Origin: Paracyclopina nana
Taxonomy: Eukaryota > Arthropoda > Copepoda > Cyclopoida > Cyclopettidae
DNA: 64,000 bases
Direction of reading: 5' to 3'
Assembly: GCA_019096065.1 (NCBI GenBank)
Contig: JAGUCH010000006.1
Span: 3,058,001 to 3,122,000 of the forward strand
In this document: piece by piece, positions 31,127 through 42,800 of the stretch
Layout of the letters: each line of letters opens with the position of its first letter
How positions within the stretch are numbered: the stretch's first letter is position 1
The notes under the pieces: model-generated
What the model saw: only the letters and a program-made list of their open reading frames with translations
Database searches by the model: none
Told to the model about the DNA's origin: nothing
Translations under genes and position numbers: made by a program

Positions 31127-33657
31127 TCAAACTCTAAATTTTATGGCAGTGCAACAGTTATTTTGGGGTCTGGCTTGCTGTTGGTCTTCTGAGCCAAGTT
31201 TGTCTCCAATGTTGATGATAGGATTTACTTCATCTGGCTTTTGGTCTTGCACAACTTTTTCAAAGGCCAAAGCAGCCATCCGAGAAAATAGATCTGGAAC
31301 TTGGCTTTTCTCAGCTTTACTCGACACCAGCCAAAGTTCAGCTTTCATTTGATTTGCCATCGTAGTCGCCTTTTCCAGCATGCCCTTAAGGTCACTGCTA
31401 TTCTGAAGAAGAACCAAAGATAACGCTTATAAATAATTTTAATTATAATTAATAAATCATTTTACCAGTAGGTCAATTTTGGTTCCGATTAGAAAAATCA
31501 GGGGATCGTTGCAATTCACTTCCAGAGCATCATTCAGCCATTTTTGAGCCTCAAATAAAGTTGCCTCATCTGACATATCAAATACAACCGTAATTGCTGA
31601 GTGAGAAAATAAATGAGTAGTCATGATGATAATTATTTATGATGCTAAGTTACATGAGCTGTCTCTGTAATAAGATTTAGCAATGCTTCTAAATCTTTCT
31701 TGGCCTGCTGTGTCCCATCTGAAAACAGATGGCGCTCTTTAAAAAGATGTAAACATAACATGTGGCGCCATCGCGCCTCAAAGCGCCAAGAAATGAAAAC
31801 AATGGCAATAAGTACATTTGTAAGCTGAAAGCTACATCCAAAACATCAAAGCGTTCCACCTCAAAATCCACACCAATAGTTGCCTTGTAGTTAGCGTTGA
31901 ATACACCATGGCAAAATCTGCAATATAGAAAGAATAAGGCGCGCATGAGTAATAATTAGTATACTCTTATCTAGACAGAGCCCTAATGCAATGATGTCCT
32001 CTTATCAGCACTTGTTCTAGGCGTTTTTATCTGGAAAAGTCAGTAAAATCGAATCCTTACTACGCATAAGAGCATGGTAAAAGCCTACTTATTCCTTTTC
32101 TTGGCCTTTTTGGTCGCTGCTGTCAAATGTGACTATGACAAAGAAGACCTAAGATGTGAGTAAAATTCAATTCACGATATTTCAAATCCATTTCTTAAAA
32201 TAAGAAGAAGGAGTATATATTTTTAAAACGGGCTGCTATATATTGGCTTTCTAAAATTCAAAGCATTTGAAGCATTTGGCTTTTTCATCAAAAAACATCT
32301 GGCAGCAATAATATGGGAAAGCAACTGCTTTATATTATTTGCATGTAGAAAGCGGGCTCCTTTTTGCGCAATAATTCATGACTCATAAATAGTTCTTTGT
32401 AATTTTTTAAGTTTACATAAAAACATGTTATCTCAGGCCTACTAGGCAAACATTGTTAAGCAATTCTAGCTTTTTCGCTCATGATTGTTGATGAAAAATT
32501 TATACTTTTTAGTATGCCCTGACCATTACAAGTATGCTGGAGACGATAGTGCAGGCAATTCTAAGGATTATTTGCTGGATGAAGCATGGAGATCACCAAC
32601 CTACAGCTGCTATCGAATTTTCGATGACTCTGACGAAAAACTCGACTTTGTAGGAGCTACACATAAGTGTGAAAATGACAAGGGTCATCTTGTCAGCTTT
32701 GATGATCCGGAAGAGCTTGTACGATTCACTGGCAAATTGTTTGATGATGATGATGACGACGACGACGATGACGATGATGATGACAATGATAGAAATCATG
32801 ACAAAATCAGAAATTCAACTCTTTTCACCTCAGGTCTCCGTTTAGAAGACCGATGGGTCTGGATGGGAGCAAGTAAGCCATTTAACTAATCGAAAGTAGT
32901 TTTTAAACAATCTTTGAACATCATTTCAGACAAGTCAATTGAGCAAGATATTGAACAAGATATTGAGCCGAATGAAACTTTCCAATGCTTGGTTGTTCGA
33001 ATGGACTCTGGCAACGGTCAAACTCTTTCCCAAGTTTCCTGCTTTGACAAAGTCAACTTTGCTTGCGAACTCCGAGTGGAAACTGTCACTTACTACGCTT
33101 GGTTTGTGGCCAACTGGTTCAGTGTTTTACTAGTAAGTTTCCAAAACTACAAAGGCCATACCTTTTACACTAATTTTTTGATAGGTTTTCTTGGTTGTCA
33201 TTCTGCTGATTTCCCTTTGTATCACTGGAACAATGTATTCAAGAAGAAGCCACCCAAGATACACCGGACGGGTGTACAGAGCTCCAATAGTCGAAGATAA
33301 CCCACCTTCGTATAACCGAGCTACTGGTATCAACCCTGGTAATCGCTATGTGAACAAAGGGAAGGAAATTCTGGCCAAAATCACCATCAGTCAAAGAGAC
33401 GAAAAAGCTTGAAAAACTTACTTGTTTAATAAAGTCGTTTTGCCCACTCCGGAATCGCCAATGAGTATCATTTTTGCTATTCGCATGCATAAAAGAGATT
33501 TGGCACGTTTTGCAAACTCCACTGTTCCACTTTGGAAGTTCCGGCTTTTATAGGGCGTTGAATGTGTGCTGAACGGAGGTGGAAGCTGGCAAATTATGCG
33601 ATTCGGGGGTAAAATTCGCCGTAAGTAATTTTCACTGGGCATTTCTGATGCTTTCAT
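31127..33657 (-). CDS. Rab34/Rab36-like small GTPase, 269 aa, five coding exons
   Basis: Predicted coding exons on the minus strand are 33657-33422, 31917-31816, 31718-31654, 31596-31466 and 31402-31127, all with GT-AG introns and consistent phase. The protein has the P-loop GDSGVGKTT, the switch I region NYKATIGVDFEVERFD (very like Rab34/36), WDTAGQERF, GTKIDLL in place of NKxD (as in Rab34) and a VSSKAE G5 box. Rab34/36 act in Golgi, lysosome-positioning and ciliary trafficking. The last exon ends with CC followed by seven residues, so the prenylation motif is not terminal as in most Rabs; an alternative last exon is possible. The first intron contains a complete gene on the opposite strand. 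An upstream coding exon cannot be excluded, but the start at 33657 faces RpL23A at a short distance. Confidence 0.88.
32074..33412 (+). CDS. C-type-lectin-like single-pass membrane protein, 290 aa, nested gene
   Basis: Four exons (32074-32155, 32513-32872, 32930-33132, 33185-33412) join in frame. The product starts with a signal peptide (MVKAYLFLFLAFLVAAV) and then has a C-type lectin-like domain: CPDH, YSCYRIFD, KCENDKGHLVSF, WVWMGA, SCFDKVNFACEL. EPN or QPD sugar-binding motifs are not evident, so calcium-dependent carbohydrate binding is doubtful. A run of 14 aspartates, encoded by GAT/GAC repeats at about 32741-32785, interrupts the domain. One transmembrane helix (about FSVLLVFLVVILLISLC) precedes a basic cytoplasmic tail with a PPSY (PPxY) motif, which could bind WW domains. 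The whole gene lies inside intron 1 of the Rab gene, on the other strand. Confidence 0.85.
33428..33433 (+). terminator. Polyadenylation signal AATAAA of the lectin-like gene
   Basis: AATAAA begins 16 bases after the lectin stop codon. On the opposite strand the same bases code for the end of the Rab P-loop exon (Leu-Leu-Asn). The lectin transcript therefore probably ends inside Rab exon 1, antisense to it. Confidence 0.6.
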
Positions 33658-33846
33658 GCTGAATGACTCATCTCAAAAATTACCTGGTTGCTTTCTGGTG
33701 AAGAGTTCCGAACGTTGAGGTTGCGTGGTGACTTCCTTAAAGTTCCGTCATTTCGTTAGGTTGCGCGAGACATAAACAAAGTGGAGAAAGTCCGCTAAAT
33801 AGATTTGTTTACGTTTTCAGATTTCCGCTTCCTTTTGCTGTTTATC
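33658..33846. promoter_or_regulatory. Short divergent promoter region between Rab-like gene and RpL23A
   Basis: Only 189 bases separate the two divergent start codons, so the promoters must be shared or closely packed. A pyrimidine-rich stretch (TTTCCGCTTCCTTTTGCTG, about 33822-33842) just before the RpL23A ATG could be a TOP-type transcription start, as is common for ribosomal protein genes. TTTGTTTACG lies at about 33806-33815. No TATA box is evident. Confidence 0.55.
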
Positions 33847-35058
33847 ATGGCTCCAAAGAAGACCGAAGGTAAGCTTTTTTCGTTGATTTCTATGCCTTCT
33901 CCCCAAGTTAGGACTTAATTTGGGCTTCAATCAATACGACCATTTCACATACAAAACATTGAAAGCCATTTTGGCCGAGTTGACGGCACTTTCCGCTTGG
34001 TATTGAGCTAACTGAAGATTTCACATTAAAAGGCAGAATCAAACGATAGTTTTTCAATTCTATTAGCTTAGCTTGGCCTTGTTTTGGCCTCAACAGCCAT
34101 GGGCTTCAATCTTCAAGTCATCAGCATGATTTAGTGTTGACTTGCCCGGTCTGTGTAATCCATTTCTTATGTTTATTAGCTTTTTTCGATCAGGTTTCTC
34201 TTAAAAGACAAGTATCTTCTAAGTTCGATGTGTCAGGTTTAACGTGGTTATACAGCACTCTTTTAACCGCTATTTTTCCCATTTTTCAGCCAAGACCGAG
34301 GCCAAGGGCAAGAAGCCCGTGCCTAAGAAGACTGCGGCTGTTGAGAAGCCCGCGGCCGAAAAGGGCGAGGAGAAGAAGGCGGCCGCTCCTGCCAAGTCGG
34401 TGCAGAAGGCCCAAAAGATCCAGAAGAAGATCGTGAAGGGCACTCATGGCACCAGGGTGAAGAAAGTCCGCACCACGGTCCATTTCCGTCGGCCAAGAAC
34501 CTTCAGACCCGCAAGGAATCCCAAATACCCCAGGAAATCCACCCCGGCTCGTAATCGGTAATTATGGCTTTTTCTCTTTGAAGAACTTCGCTGTTCTAAG
34601 CCTTTTAATGTTGTTTGCAGCATGGACGCTCACAATATTATCAAGCACCCTTTGACCACCGAGTCGGCCATGAAGAAGATTGAGGACAACAACACCCTTG
34701 TCTTCATCACCAATCTGAAGGCCAACAAGCATCAAATCAAGTCTGCCGTCAAGAAGCTGTACGACATCAAGGTCTCCAAGGTCAACACCCTGATCAGGTA
34801 ATTTGCTACTCAGTTTAATTTTTGGCATTTTTCAATGATGATAAATCCGGATCCAATTACTGAAGCCAAACTTCATGTAGAAACAACTCGCTGTTCACAC
34901 TCTGAAAAACTGCTTAAAAAATTGGATCATTGCTGTTTTCCTATCGATTCTCATTTTTGCCCTATTTTTTCAGGCCCGATGGACAAAAGAAGGCTTACGT
35001 GAGGTTGGCATCCGATTACGACGCATTGGACGTGGCCAGCAAGATCGGAATCATATAA
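33847..35058 (+). CDS. RpL23A: 60S ribosomal protein L23a (uL23), 183 aa
   Basis: Exons 33847-33868, 34290-34557, 34621-34797 and 34974-35058 join in frame with GT-AG introns. The first exon holds only seven codons (MAPKKTE). The protein is a large-subunit component that binds 28S rRNA near the exit tunnel. The conserved part is unmistakable: [40 protein letters not shown] and the C-terminal IGII. A Lys/Ala/Pro-rich N-terminal extension makes it longer than the human protein (156 aa) but shorter than the histone-H1-like extended form of flies. AATAAA follows at 35088-35093. It is transcribed divergently from the Rab-like gene and convergently with the imidazolonepropionase gene. Confidence 0.97.
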
Positions 35059-35087
35059 ACACTTTATGCGTTTTATGAAGAGCCGAC

Positions 35088-35093
35088 AATAAA
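35088..35093 (+). terminator. Polyadenylation signal AATAAA of RpL23A
   Basis: AATAAA lies 30 bases after the RpL23A stop codon. Confidence 0.75.
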
Positions 35094-35099
35094 AATATG

Positions 35100-35553
35100 C
35101 GTTAAAAACTGGTCCACTGTGCCCTCGATTGGTGTGTTGCTATCTTTGACCGCTGTGTCTTCTCTCCAAAAGCGCCAAGTCTGCAGGATTTCTATCTAGC
35201 ATGATAAGCTTTTTTCTGCTGGTCTGGACTTTCACAAAGGCCGCCTTTTTCCTTCTATTTTTCAAGCAACAAATGCAGCCCTAAGAACAAACGATTAGCT
35301 CAAGCATGTAAAATGGATGGCCCGTTTGAGGAGCAAAGAAAAAAGTTCTTTTGGTGCGCGCTGTCCAATCTTGATAGCCCACTGTGCGATGATCGTCGTG
35401 GTGAGCATGAGGTGGTAACAAAGAGCTTACATTCACGCGTGTGAAGATTGATAGTTAGTGTCGCCGTCGTATCATGCCAAAAATGAAAAATTCCTTTCGC
35501 CTCCCAAAAATATTATGCGAAAAGAAGCACAAAGAGAAAAATACGAAAAATAT
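35100..35553. other. Convergent intergenic gap
   Basis: No gene is seen between the RpL23A 3' end and the imidazolonepropionase stop. It must hold the 3' UTRs of both convergent genes. Confidence 0.5.
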
Positions 35554-38500
35554 TTAATTGGCGTTATTTGACGTTTCGTAAACAATTTCACCCTTCTTGA
35601 TGACTTGTTGAATAACGTGGTCATGGCCTCCAAATTGGTACACCAAATGTTCCCAGCTGGAAAAAGATTGGGTGAGTTATTCAAAGGCAAAAATCGAAGA
35701 TATAAACTTGCCTCGGAGCGTTAAGGACAAGCAAATCAGCCACTTTGCCAATTTCGATAGATCCATGAGTCTTGGAGCGTCCTAAGCTATGGGCTGAATT
35801 AATTGTAGAGGCCGCCAAAGCCTCAGCCAAACTCATCCTCAAGTTCACTGCTGCCAAATGTATGACAACAGGCTGGGAAAAAAAGAAAAAATTATTGCCC
35901 CGGGTGAGGCTCGAACTCACGGCCTTCAGATTATGAGACTGACGCGCTGCCTACTGCGCTACCGAGGCACACATAAATTCAAACAGTTTTATTCAGAATA
36001 TCTTGCTTAACCATAATGATTGATTTCTTAATAAGTTTAAATACCATGACTTTGTGCATGATTGCTGAGCTAGATTCTAATTAATAGAAAATTTCAGCCC
36101 TCAATGTTTTTACCATGAAGCTTAATTCAGAATACAGACGCACAATGCTCTAATTATTAATAGAAATTGACGAAACATTTGGTATGCAACACATTTGCGT
36201 AAGAAAAGCCTCCCTTTGTTTCGTGAAAATGAGCATGACCTACAAGAAGCAGCCCAAAAATCCCCAATGAAACAAAGAAAGGAGCTCGTGTATTTAGAAA
36301 GCACTACTTCAGCTTCTTCAGTGGATTGTTATTATTGGGCTGCTACTCGCGCAGAAAAGTGAGAAAATCTCTGTGTTACAACCATGTCCAGGGTTGATTT
36401 ATGGATTGAGTGCTTTTTCTAGCTGCAAGAGCAGCAGTAGCAGCATCAAGACAAATGGCTGTGGTGGTGTTGCCATTGCACTGGGGAATTTTTAAAGTAA
36501 TCATGCATTTTTATTTTATGAGCTCTAGTTATAAGCTGATATTCTTGGATACTCTTACACGAGAGAGCTGACATACTTACCAAAACTAGATTAAAATTTG
36601 AGCTTGTGATAATTCATTCAAATCAAAAATAAACTTCAATTACCTGGTAAATAATAGGTTTTTTGAACATTTTGAATCCATGTTCAAATAGTCATAAAAT
36701 TGTTCAAATTGAGTGGAGTAAAAATAAGCAATCAAATGCTCCGGAAAGCTCAATTGTCAGCTCTTTGATTGAAGGAATTGAATTTCTTAAGGAAACGAAA
36801 AAATTCTTTACCATGGATAAACAGAACGCGTTGGGGTTGAAGTCAGTGCCCAGGGCCACTATGACTCCCTTGTCGATCATTTGTCTGACAGGCGGAGGCT
36901 TCAGCCTCAAAATGTAGGCAGTCGTGGGGAGAATGACTGCGACAGTTCCTGAGGCTGCCATGGCCTCTATTCCAGCCTCGGAAACTTCCTCCAGGTGTGA
37001 AATGGCCTCACTCTTAAACTCAAGAGCGCCCATCTGAAACGAGATAGGTCTATAAAAAACAACAACAGATGCTTGTGTGAAGAGGGAGCCCCAAAACGAG
37101 CTAGCTTCACTGCCATAACCGTATTTTTGCATGTTCATGCCCATGTTGGGGTCGAGCTAACTTATTGCACAGCAAAGATAATGCTTTTTGTCTCCTAAAG
37201 TCCTTTTTTGTTTTCTGTGACCAAATTAAAGTTGCCTATGGAGCATGAAATTGAAACAGTTTAGCCTTCAAAAATAATGGTTAATATGTCTGGATGGAGG
37301 GCTCAAAAATGGGAGCATAAATGTCAGCTAATGGAAAAGTGCTGCGTTGTCATGCTCCACATTGTGCAATAACTCAAATTTCATTGACTTTTTTTGCTTC
37401 GAGGGCATCACGCCTTACAGCGCAAAAAAATCCCTTTGGGAAATTAGAGAAAAATCCAATCATAGCGAGTGGAGCAAAAATTAGTAAAGTTGTCTAAATT
37501 ATCAATTTTACAAAGAGTGGCAGCTATAGTGCCACTCTCTGATGTGATCAGTGAACTAGGCTGGAATTCGTATCAGATCTAGTATGCTCACTTCAGCTGA
37601 GTTGAGCTGACTCAGCTCCTCTCCGTGAAAGTTAATTTTGAAGCCCCATTTTCTGGCTGCACTCAGAATCCTTCGGGTTTGGTCGACATCAAAAACGCCA
37701 GTCTCACAAAAAACGTCGACATTTTCCACGTGCAATTGGCCCTGAGCAACAAGATTTGCGATTTCCGGTAGTTGAACTTGGATCACATCCACTGTGGCCT
37801 CTTCTGCACTTTTGCCCCTGCAATGGAACATTCAATACATGCCCGTTTTTTTGCAGATATCGACTGTTGTTGGTGTACTATTCTGCTCTTGAAGGAGAAA
37901 ACATTTTTAAAGAATTTATGGCCCATAAATTCGTGCAAAGGCCACTGGAGCCTTTGATTTCTATCCCTACCTTTTGTTATTTACAACAACAGCTCCACAA
38001 AGACCGCACAGTTGAGATATGTCCCATCAATTTTGCCGCATGTATTATAAAAAAGGAGGTGTGTACCCTCCTCCCTTTCATCATTTTACAAGGAACTATT
38101 TCCATTTATTTTTCTGGTACATCCAAGTTAGAGCCTGTGCCAAGTTATTATTTACCAAAATAAGTGGCAAAATAGCCGCTTTTGCTTTCCTCTGCAAGCT
38201 ACAAAAGCCAATCTGGAAAACTTATTTGGAGAAGAGCTTAATTTTTTCTGAATTAAAGAAATGCACTGAGAGAAAATGTTTAAGTTGAATAATTTTACTC
38301 AGCTGAATAGCCAATTTAGACTTGAATACTCAACTTTTAGCAAAAGCCATCGTTCTTCAAGTAGAAAAATGATTTTAATCCACTTATACATCAAGAAGAG
38401 AAGCAGTTCAAGAAAAATTGATAATATTGCTCTTACTTTTTAAAAAAGTACATACATTGTATACTCTAGGCAAAAACTTGGATGGTTCAAACTTGGCGTC

Positions 38501-39869
38501 AATATTGAAAAAGCTGCATCTAAAGCTCCCTTGTTTGCCACTAGAGGAATCTTGGCTGAGATGCCATTATTTTCTGTAATTTCTTACTTTGGGACAGAAT
38601 GAGCTCCTAAGAAAGTGGAAGATATCTCGATGGGCGAATTCTTCTTGGCTCTCTCGAGGACGGACAACATCTTGATTTCCGTAGCAGCCTCGAGGCCATA
38701 CCCAGATTTACATTCCACCGTGGTTGTGCCTTGAAGAAATCATCAGGCATTTGCCACATTTTCAGGAGTTTCATAAGTGAAGTCAAACCTGCTTTTAGCA
38801 TTCTGTCGAGCCTTCCCATCAGGAGATCAAACAATTCGTCCTCGGAAGCACCTTTCGTTTTATCCACGGTGAAATTAATTCCACCTCCCGCTTGATGAAC
38901 CTCCATATATGTGGCTCCAGCCAACTAAAAACAAAAAGTGCATTCTTTCCTTCTTTCAAGCGAACTGGACCTCCGCGGGAATTTATGCAAATAAATGTAA
39001 GCATGCCCAAACTTTGAAAATGCGTCAGTTTAAAGTGTTCATAAGCAAGTACACTTAGGAGCTAGAATATGACAAAATGCCAAAAATAAAAAATGTAGCT
39101 CTTAAAAAATGACAGCTGCCAGCCAAAATTAAGCTTATTTGGTCATTAGCCAAGGTCCAAATGCTTAGATAAAGATGCGTCATAATTAGCTGCAATTATT
39201 AAAAAACCTAACAAAATGAAGCCAGTATCCTCTTTAAAGACGGTAATATATGAATGCTTCAAATTGCTCTAAAGAATATTTAGATTCGAAAGGCTGACCT
39301 TCATTGCAAACTCGTGGACTCGATCTCCAGCCCAAACTGGATGCGTATGAGCATCCACCAATCCTGGCACGATGCTTTTCCCACTCACGTCGACAACACG
39401 TTCAAAGGCAAATTTTGCATATCGGTTTTCGATCTCTGCATCTAGGCCAAGATCCAGGATATTTCCATGGCTGAATGAAAGTGGTAGATGTGAAGAAAAA
39501 AAGTTAATTCTTCTTTCCCGATTCTCGCTTTTTTCTAGTGTGCCATGTATCTATACGGTACGAAGCAGTAAAGGAATTCTGAATGCTGCATTTTTTCGTT
39601 CAGCAGAGTTGCGAAAGTTTCAGGTGGAAAGTTAGGGGTTGGATATAGGCAAAAGTTGCTGTTAATCCCATAGATCTTTTGGTCGAACTTTTTCTGCAGG
39701 GACAATTTACAGCTACTCACTCGTCGACTATAATGGAAAGGCCTCCACCAAATTCTTCTTTGGCGGCCTCCAAAACGGCCAACCTCTTCATGGCCTCTTT
39801 GGTCAAGAATTGCTGGCCATTGTCCACAACTTGGACGATTTGTTTGGCTCCTTTCAACCACAATTTCAT
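35554..39869 (-). CDS. AMDHD1: Imidazolonepropionase, 436 aa, eight coding exons
   Basis: The enzyme hydrolyses 4-imidazolone-5-propanoate to formiminoglutamate in cytosolic histidine breakdown. Exons on the minus strand are 39869-39721, 39470-39299, 38924-38789, 38729-38588, 37817-37592, 37033-36812, 35872-35712 and 35656-35554; phases agree throughout. Metal-ligand motifs of the amidohydrolase fold are present: VDAHTHP (H90, H92), INFHGEE, ISHLEEV and ALGTDFNPNA. Length matches the human enzyme (426 aa). The third intron is only 59 bp. The intron after the NAP segment has a GC donor (AG|GCAAGT). A tRNA-Met gene sits in the sixth intron. The chosen start MKLWLKG aligns with the family; an in-frame ATG at 39941 would add 24 mostly hydrophobic residues and is less likely. 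Confidence 0.95.
35896..35968 (-). tRNA. tRNA-Met (CAT), elongator, copy 1
   Basis: The minus strand gives a 73-base cloverleaf starting GCCTCGGTAGCGCAGTAGG and ending CCGGGGCA (CCA not encoded). The anticodon loop CTCATAA has CAT. A box, B box (GTTCGAGCC) and stem pairing are intact, and a T-run follows for Pol III termination. It is the elongator rather than the initiator type by its sequence. It lies inside an intron of the imidazolonepropionase gene in the same orientation, 23 bases from the 3' splice site of that intron. Confidence 0.95.
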
Positions 39870-42800
39870 CTTGGAGAAAAACGATTTGCCCAAATCAACT
39901 ACAACAACAACTACCAACAAGAAAAACAGGTTTTTTCCCATTCTTTTGGGTGTGTGAGAGAACTTCAGCTACAGAAGCAACACAAATTGGCAATTTTTTG
40001 AAGAGTGCAGTGGTAAAATTATTTTTCTTGTCGAGAATACCTCAGCTAAAAGGCTTATTTTCATACTGTAATTACCCTATATACTACTAGAATAGCTGAA
40101 TTTGCTTAAGTGTTTTTGCTTTGATTAATGATGTTGTTGCCAGGTGCTGTTTCATTTGTGCACAAATAAGCCCGACTTGGCTATTTTCAAAAATCAGATG
40201 ATGCTTGTATTCAGAATGTGGTTTTTCATATAAGACAAAGTGTAAATTAAAAAGAGAAAGCCGAGATGAAAATATCATTTATTCTGGATCATTTTGGGCT
40301 TTCCAGGGGCTTTTATGACTATCAAGGATTAAATATATGTAAGGAAGCTCTAGGATCATTAACATCGTCTAGACTGTAGCAAAATGCAAAAAGCCCCAAC
40401 CGAGGCTTCCCAAATGACCTCTCCATCATTGGCCACGTTTGTGTTATATAAAGTCAAGGATCAAAAATAATTTGTCATTCTCAAGGCTCTTCCAAGAAAG
40501 ATATATCGAGCCCAAAGACCATTTCTCATCATCTTGACTTCCCATAGATGATGCCAACTAGCAATATTTAAATTCTTCAGTAGCTCACAAAATGGATGAT
40601 ACAATTTTCCATTGAAAAATCATCTCCAAAAGAGGCCTACCCAGCATTAAGCTCAAATCTAAGGTAAAAAAGAAGGTCAATCGATCTTGAGCATGACATG
40701 TTCACTTACTTCTCAATTTCTCCTCAGGGGAAATGGTCAGCTTTATTTCTTATTAATGTGCCTTATAAGCTGGAACCTTACATAGTATGTGGACGAAATA
40801 CCTAAAAAAGCTCGGTCAATTTTATTTCAAATTGTGTATTCTGCTAGAATGGACCCATTTCACTTAATTTCGTTTTGGTTCTTGCTGCTGTGGCCTTTTT
40901 TGGCCCAGCAATTGTCCTGATTTATGCCTAGGCTTTACGACCACATCCACTATGTGAGTTAGAGAGATGTTAATTGGCTGTTAGCAAGCATTATTTGAGC
41001 ACGCCGCAGCAAAGCGCCACTCAGCTTTCACATTTCAAAAAAGCCTCATTTAGACATCCTCATAAAAAAGATCTTTAAAATTGCCTTTTTCGCATGAATT
41101 GGGAAATCACATGATTGTATCCTGCACCCAGCTTTTCTCTATTTGGATTGTGGACGCCTTCGCCTCGTTAAGATCGCTTTTTAGAACCTGAATGGCCCAT
41201 GTTAAGGTGCTGAAAAATTATGACTACGAACACGTTTCATTAAAAAATGCAGCTGACGTTCCACTGAAGCTGTGCTTGCTTGGGCAGTACGGCGAGTGCA
41301 AAATTCAGATGTCTTATTAAAAATCAAATCCATTCACTTAAATGGGCAACAGGGCCTCAAAAATAAACCGAACTGAACCAAACCACGAAAAAACCTAAAA
41401 AATAAGGCTATTTAGTTGGATTTTTAATATTCATGCAAAGCTCCCTTTCAAAGCTTAATTGCTCTTTTTCTATTTTTTGGACTTGGATTCCTAGCAGAAA
41501 GATTCTTTCTGCTTTCTGATTCCTCTTTAAGTTCTGTTCAGCTCATGTTGTAAATTGTAATGTGGTCAATCAGTAAGAGAACCTTATCAGATTGCTGACT
41601 CAGCTATGAATGAAGGCCATTGATGCACTTTATGCCGTCTACGTCAACTCCTGATAAAAATTAATTGAGGGGAGCAAGTTGAGATTTTTTACAACTCCCT
41701 CGCTAATGCGATGAGCAAAAAAGCAATTGGCAAGCATTGTAGCCAAGAAAAGAGGTTGGAAAGCTACTTTACCAAAACACTTCATTGAAGTGTCCAATTA
41801 GCAAAAAATGGAGCATGTTTGAGCTTTAAAAGCCATGTTTGCTTTCACAAAGCTGCCATTCTTCACGGATTGAACAATATGCTCTCCTCCCCTAGCTTCT
41901 ACTAAAAAGGCCTTTTTGTGTTAAATGAAGTGAAATGGCTGTCATTTTGCATGCCAAGAGGCACATATTTCAAGCAAAAGAGCCTTGGAAAACTTTTCAA
42001 TTTCTTAGGGCTTTTTGCAATGGGTGAGAAAAAATTGCTACAATGAAGCATGGAGCTGTGAGATCTGAAGCCACAATCTTGCCAAGAATTTGCTCAGTTA
42101 ATGCCACCCTTCATTTACCTTGGCAGAGGTGGGATGCCAAAAGCCACAAGAAACGTCCATCTGAAATGTCAGCCCCAGGATGTGACCCTTTAGTCTTTTC
42201 CTCTGACCTCTTTTTCTCCTTGTATAGCAGATGCTAAAATTGGCTTATTAGCTAAAGCCTTGACTGAAAGAGCTGACAACAATTCAAACTTTTCATCGAA
42301 ACTGATCTGCCAAAATTCATTTATTATGCTTTGGGTTAGTGAAGCTGAGTTTTGCGTTGCCAGCTCTTTGAGAGCAAGTATTAGCTTAACAGATACATTT
42401 GTCAGCTAGGGATGTTGTCAGCTTACAGTCAAATGTTATTAATGTGAGTAAAGCCAAGTTTTGTGAAATATCCCTTTATATTTCCGCTGTCACAAAGTTT
42501 GGCTCCGGTGTTATTGTAGTGTTCGTTTATCTAGCATGCCTTTCATCTTCACTGTGATGTCTGGAGAGTTAAAAATGAACCAATAGTGGTAGGAAAGGCC
42601 CTTTTCCCCTCACTTCTACAATTTCTTATTGTGTGGCCATAATGAAACCTCGGCCTTAGAAATGGCGAGCTGCAAAAAAGAGGCAAGTAGGTGCAAAAAA
42701 TCTCAAATGATGTGGGTGAATGGGGATCAAGCTGGATTTCCAACTTACTTTGCTGTACACAAACTTTCATTGCGAGGGCCAATGGCCATTTTTACTTATT

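Noticed and set aside
39870-39941. Upstream ATG extending imidazolonepropionase by 24 hydrophobic residues
   Set aside because: The family is cytosolic and the alignment starts at MKLWLKG; the extension is partly encoded by a GTT/GTA microsatellite.
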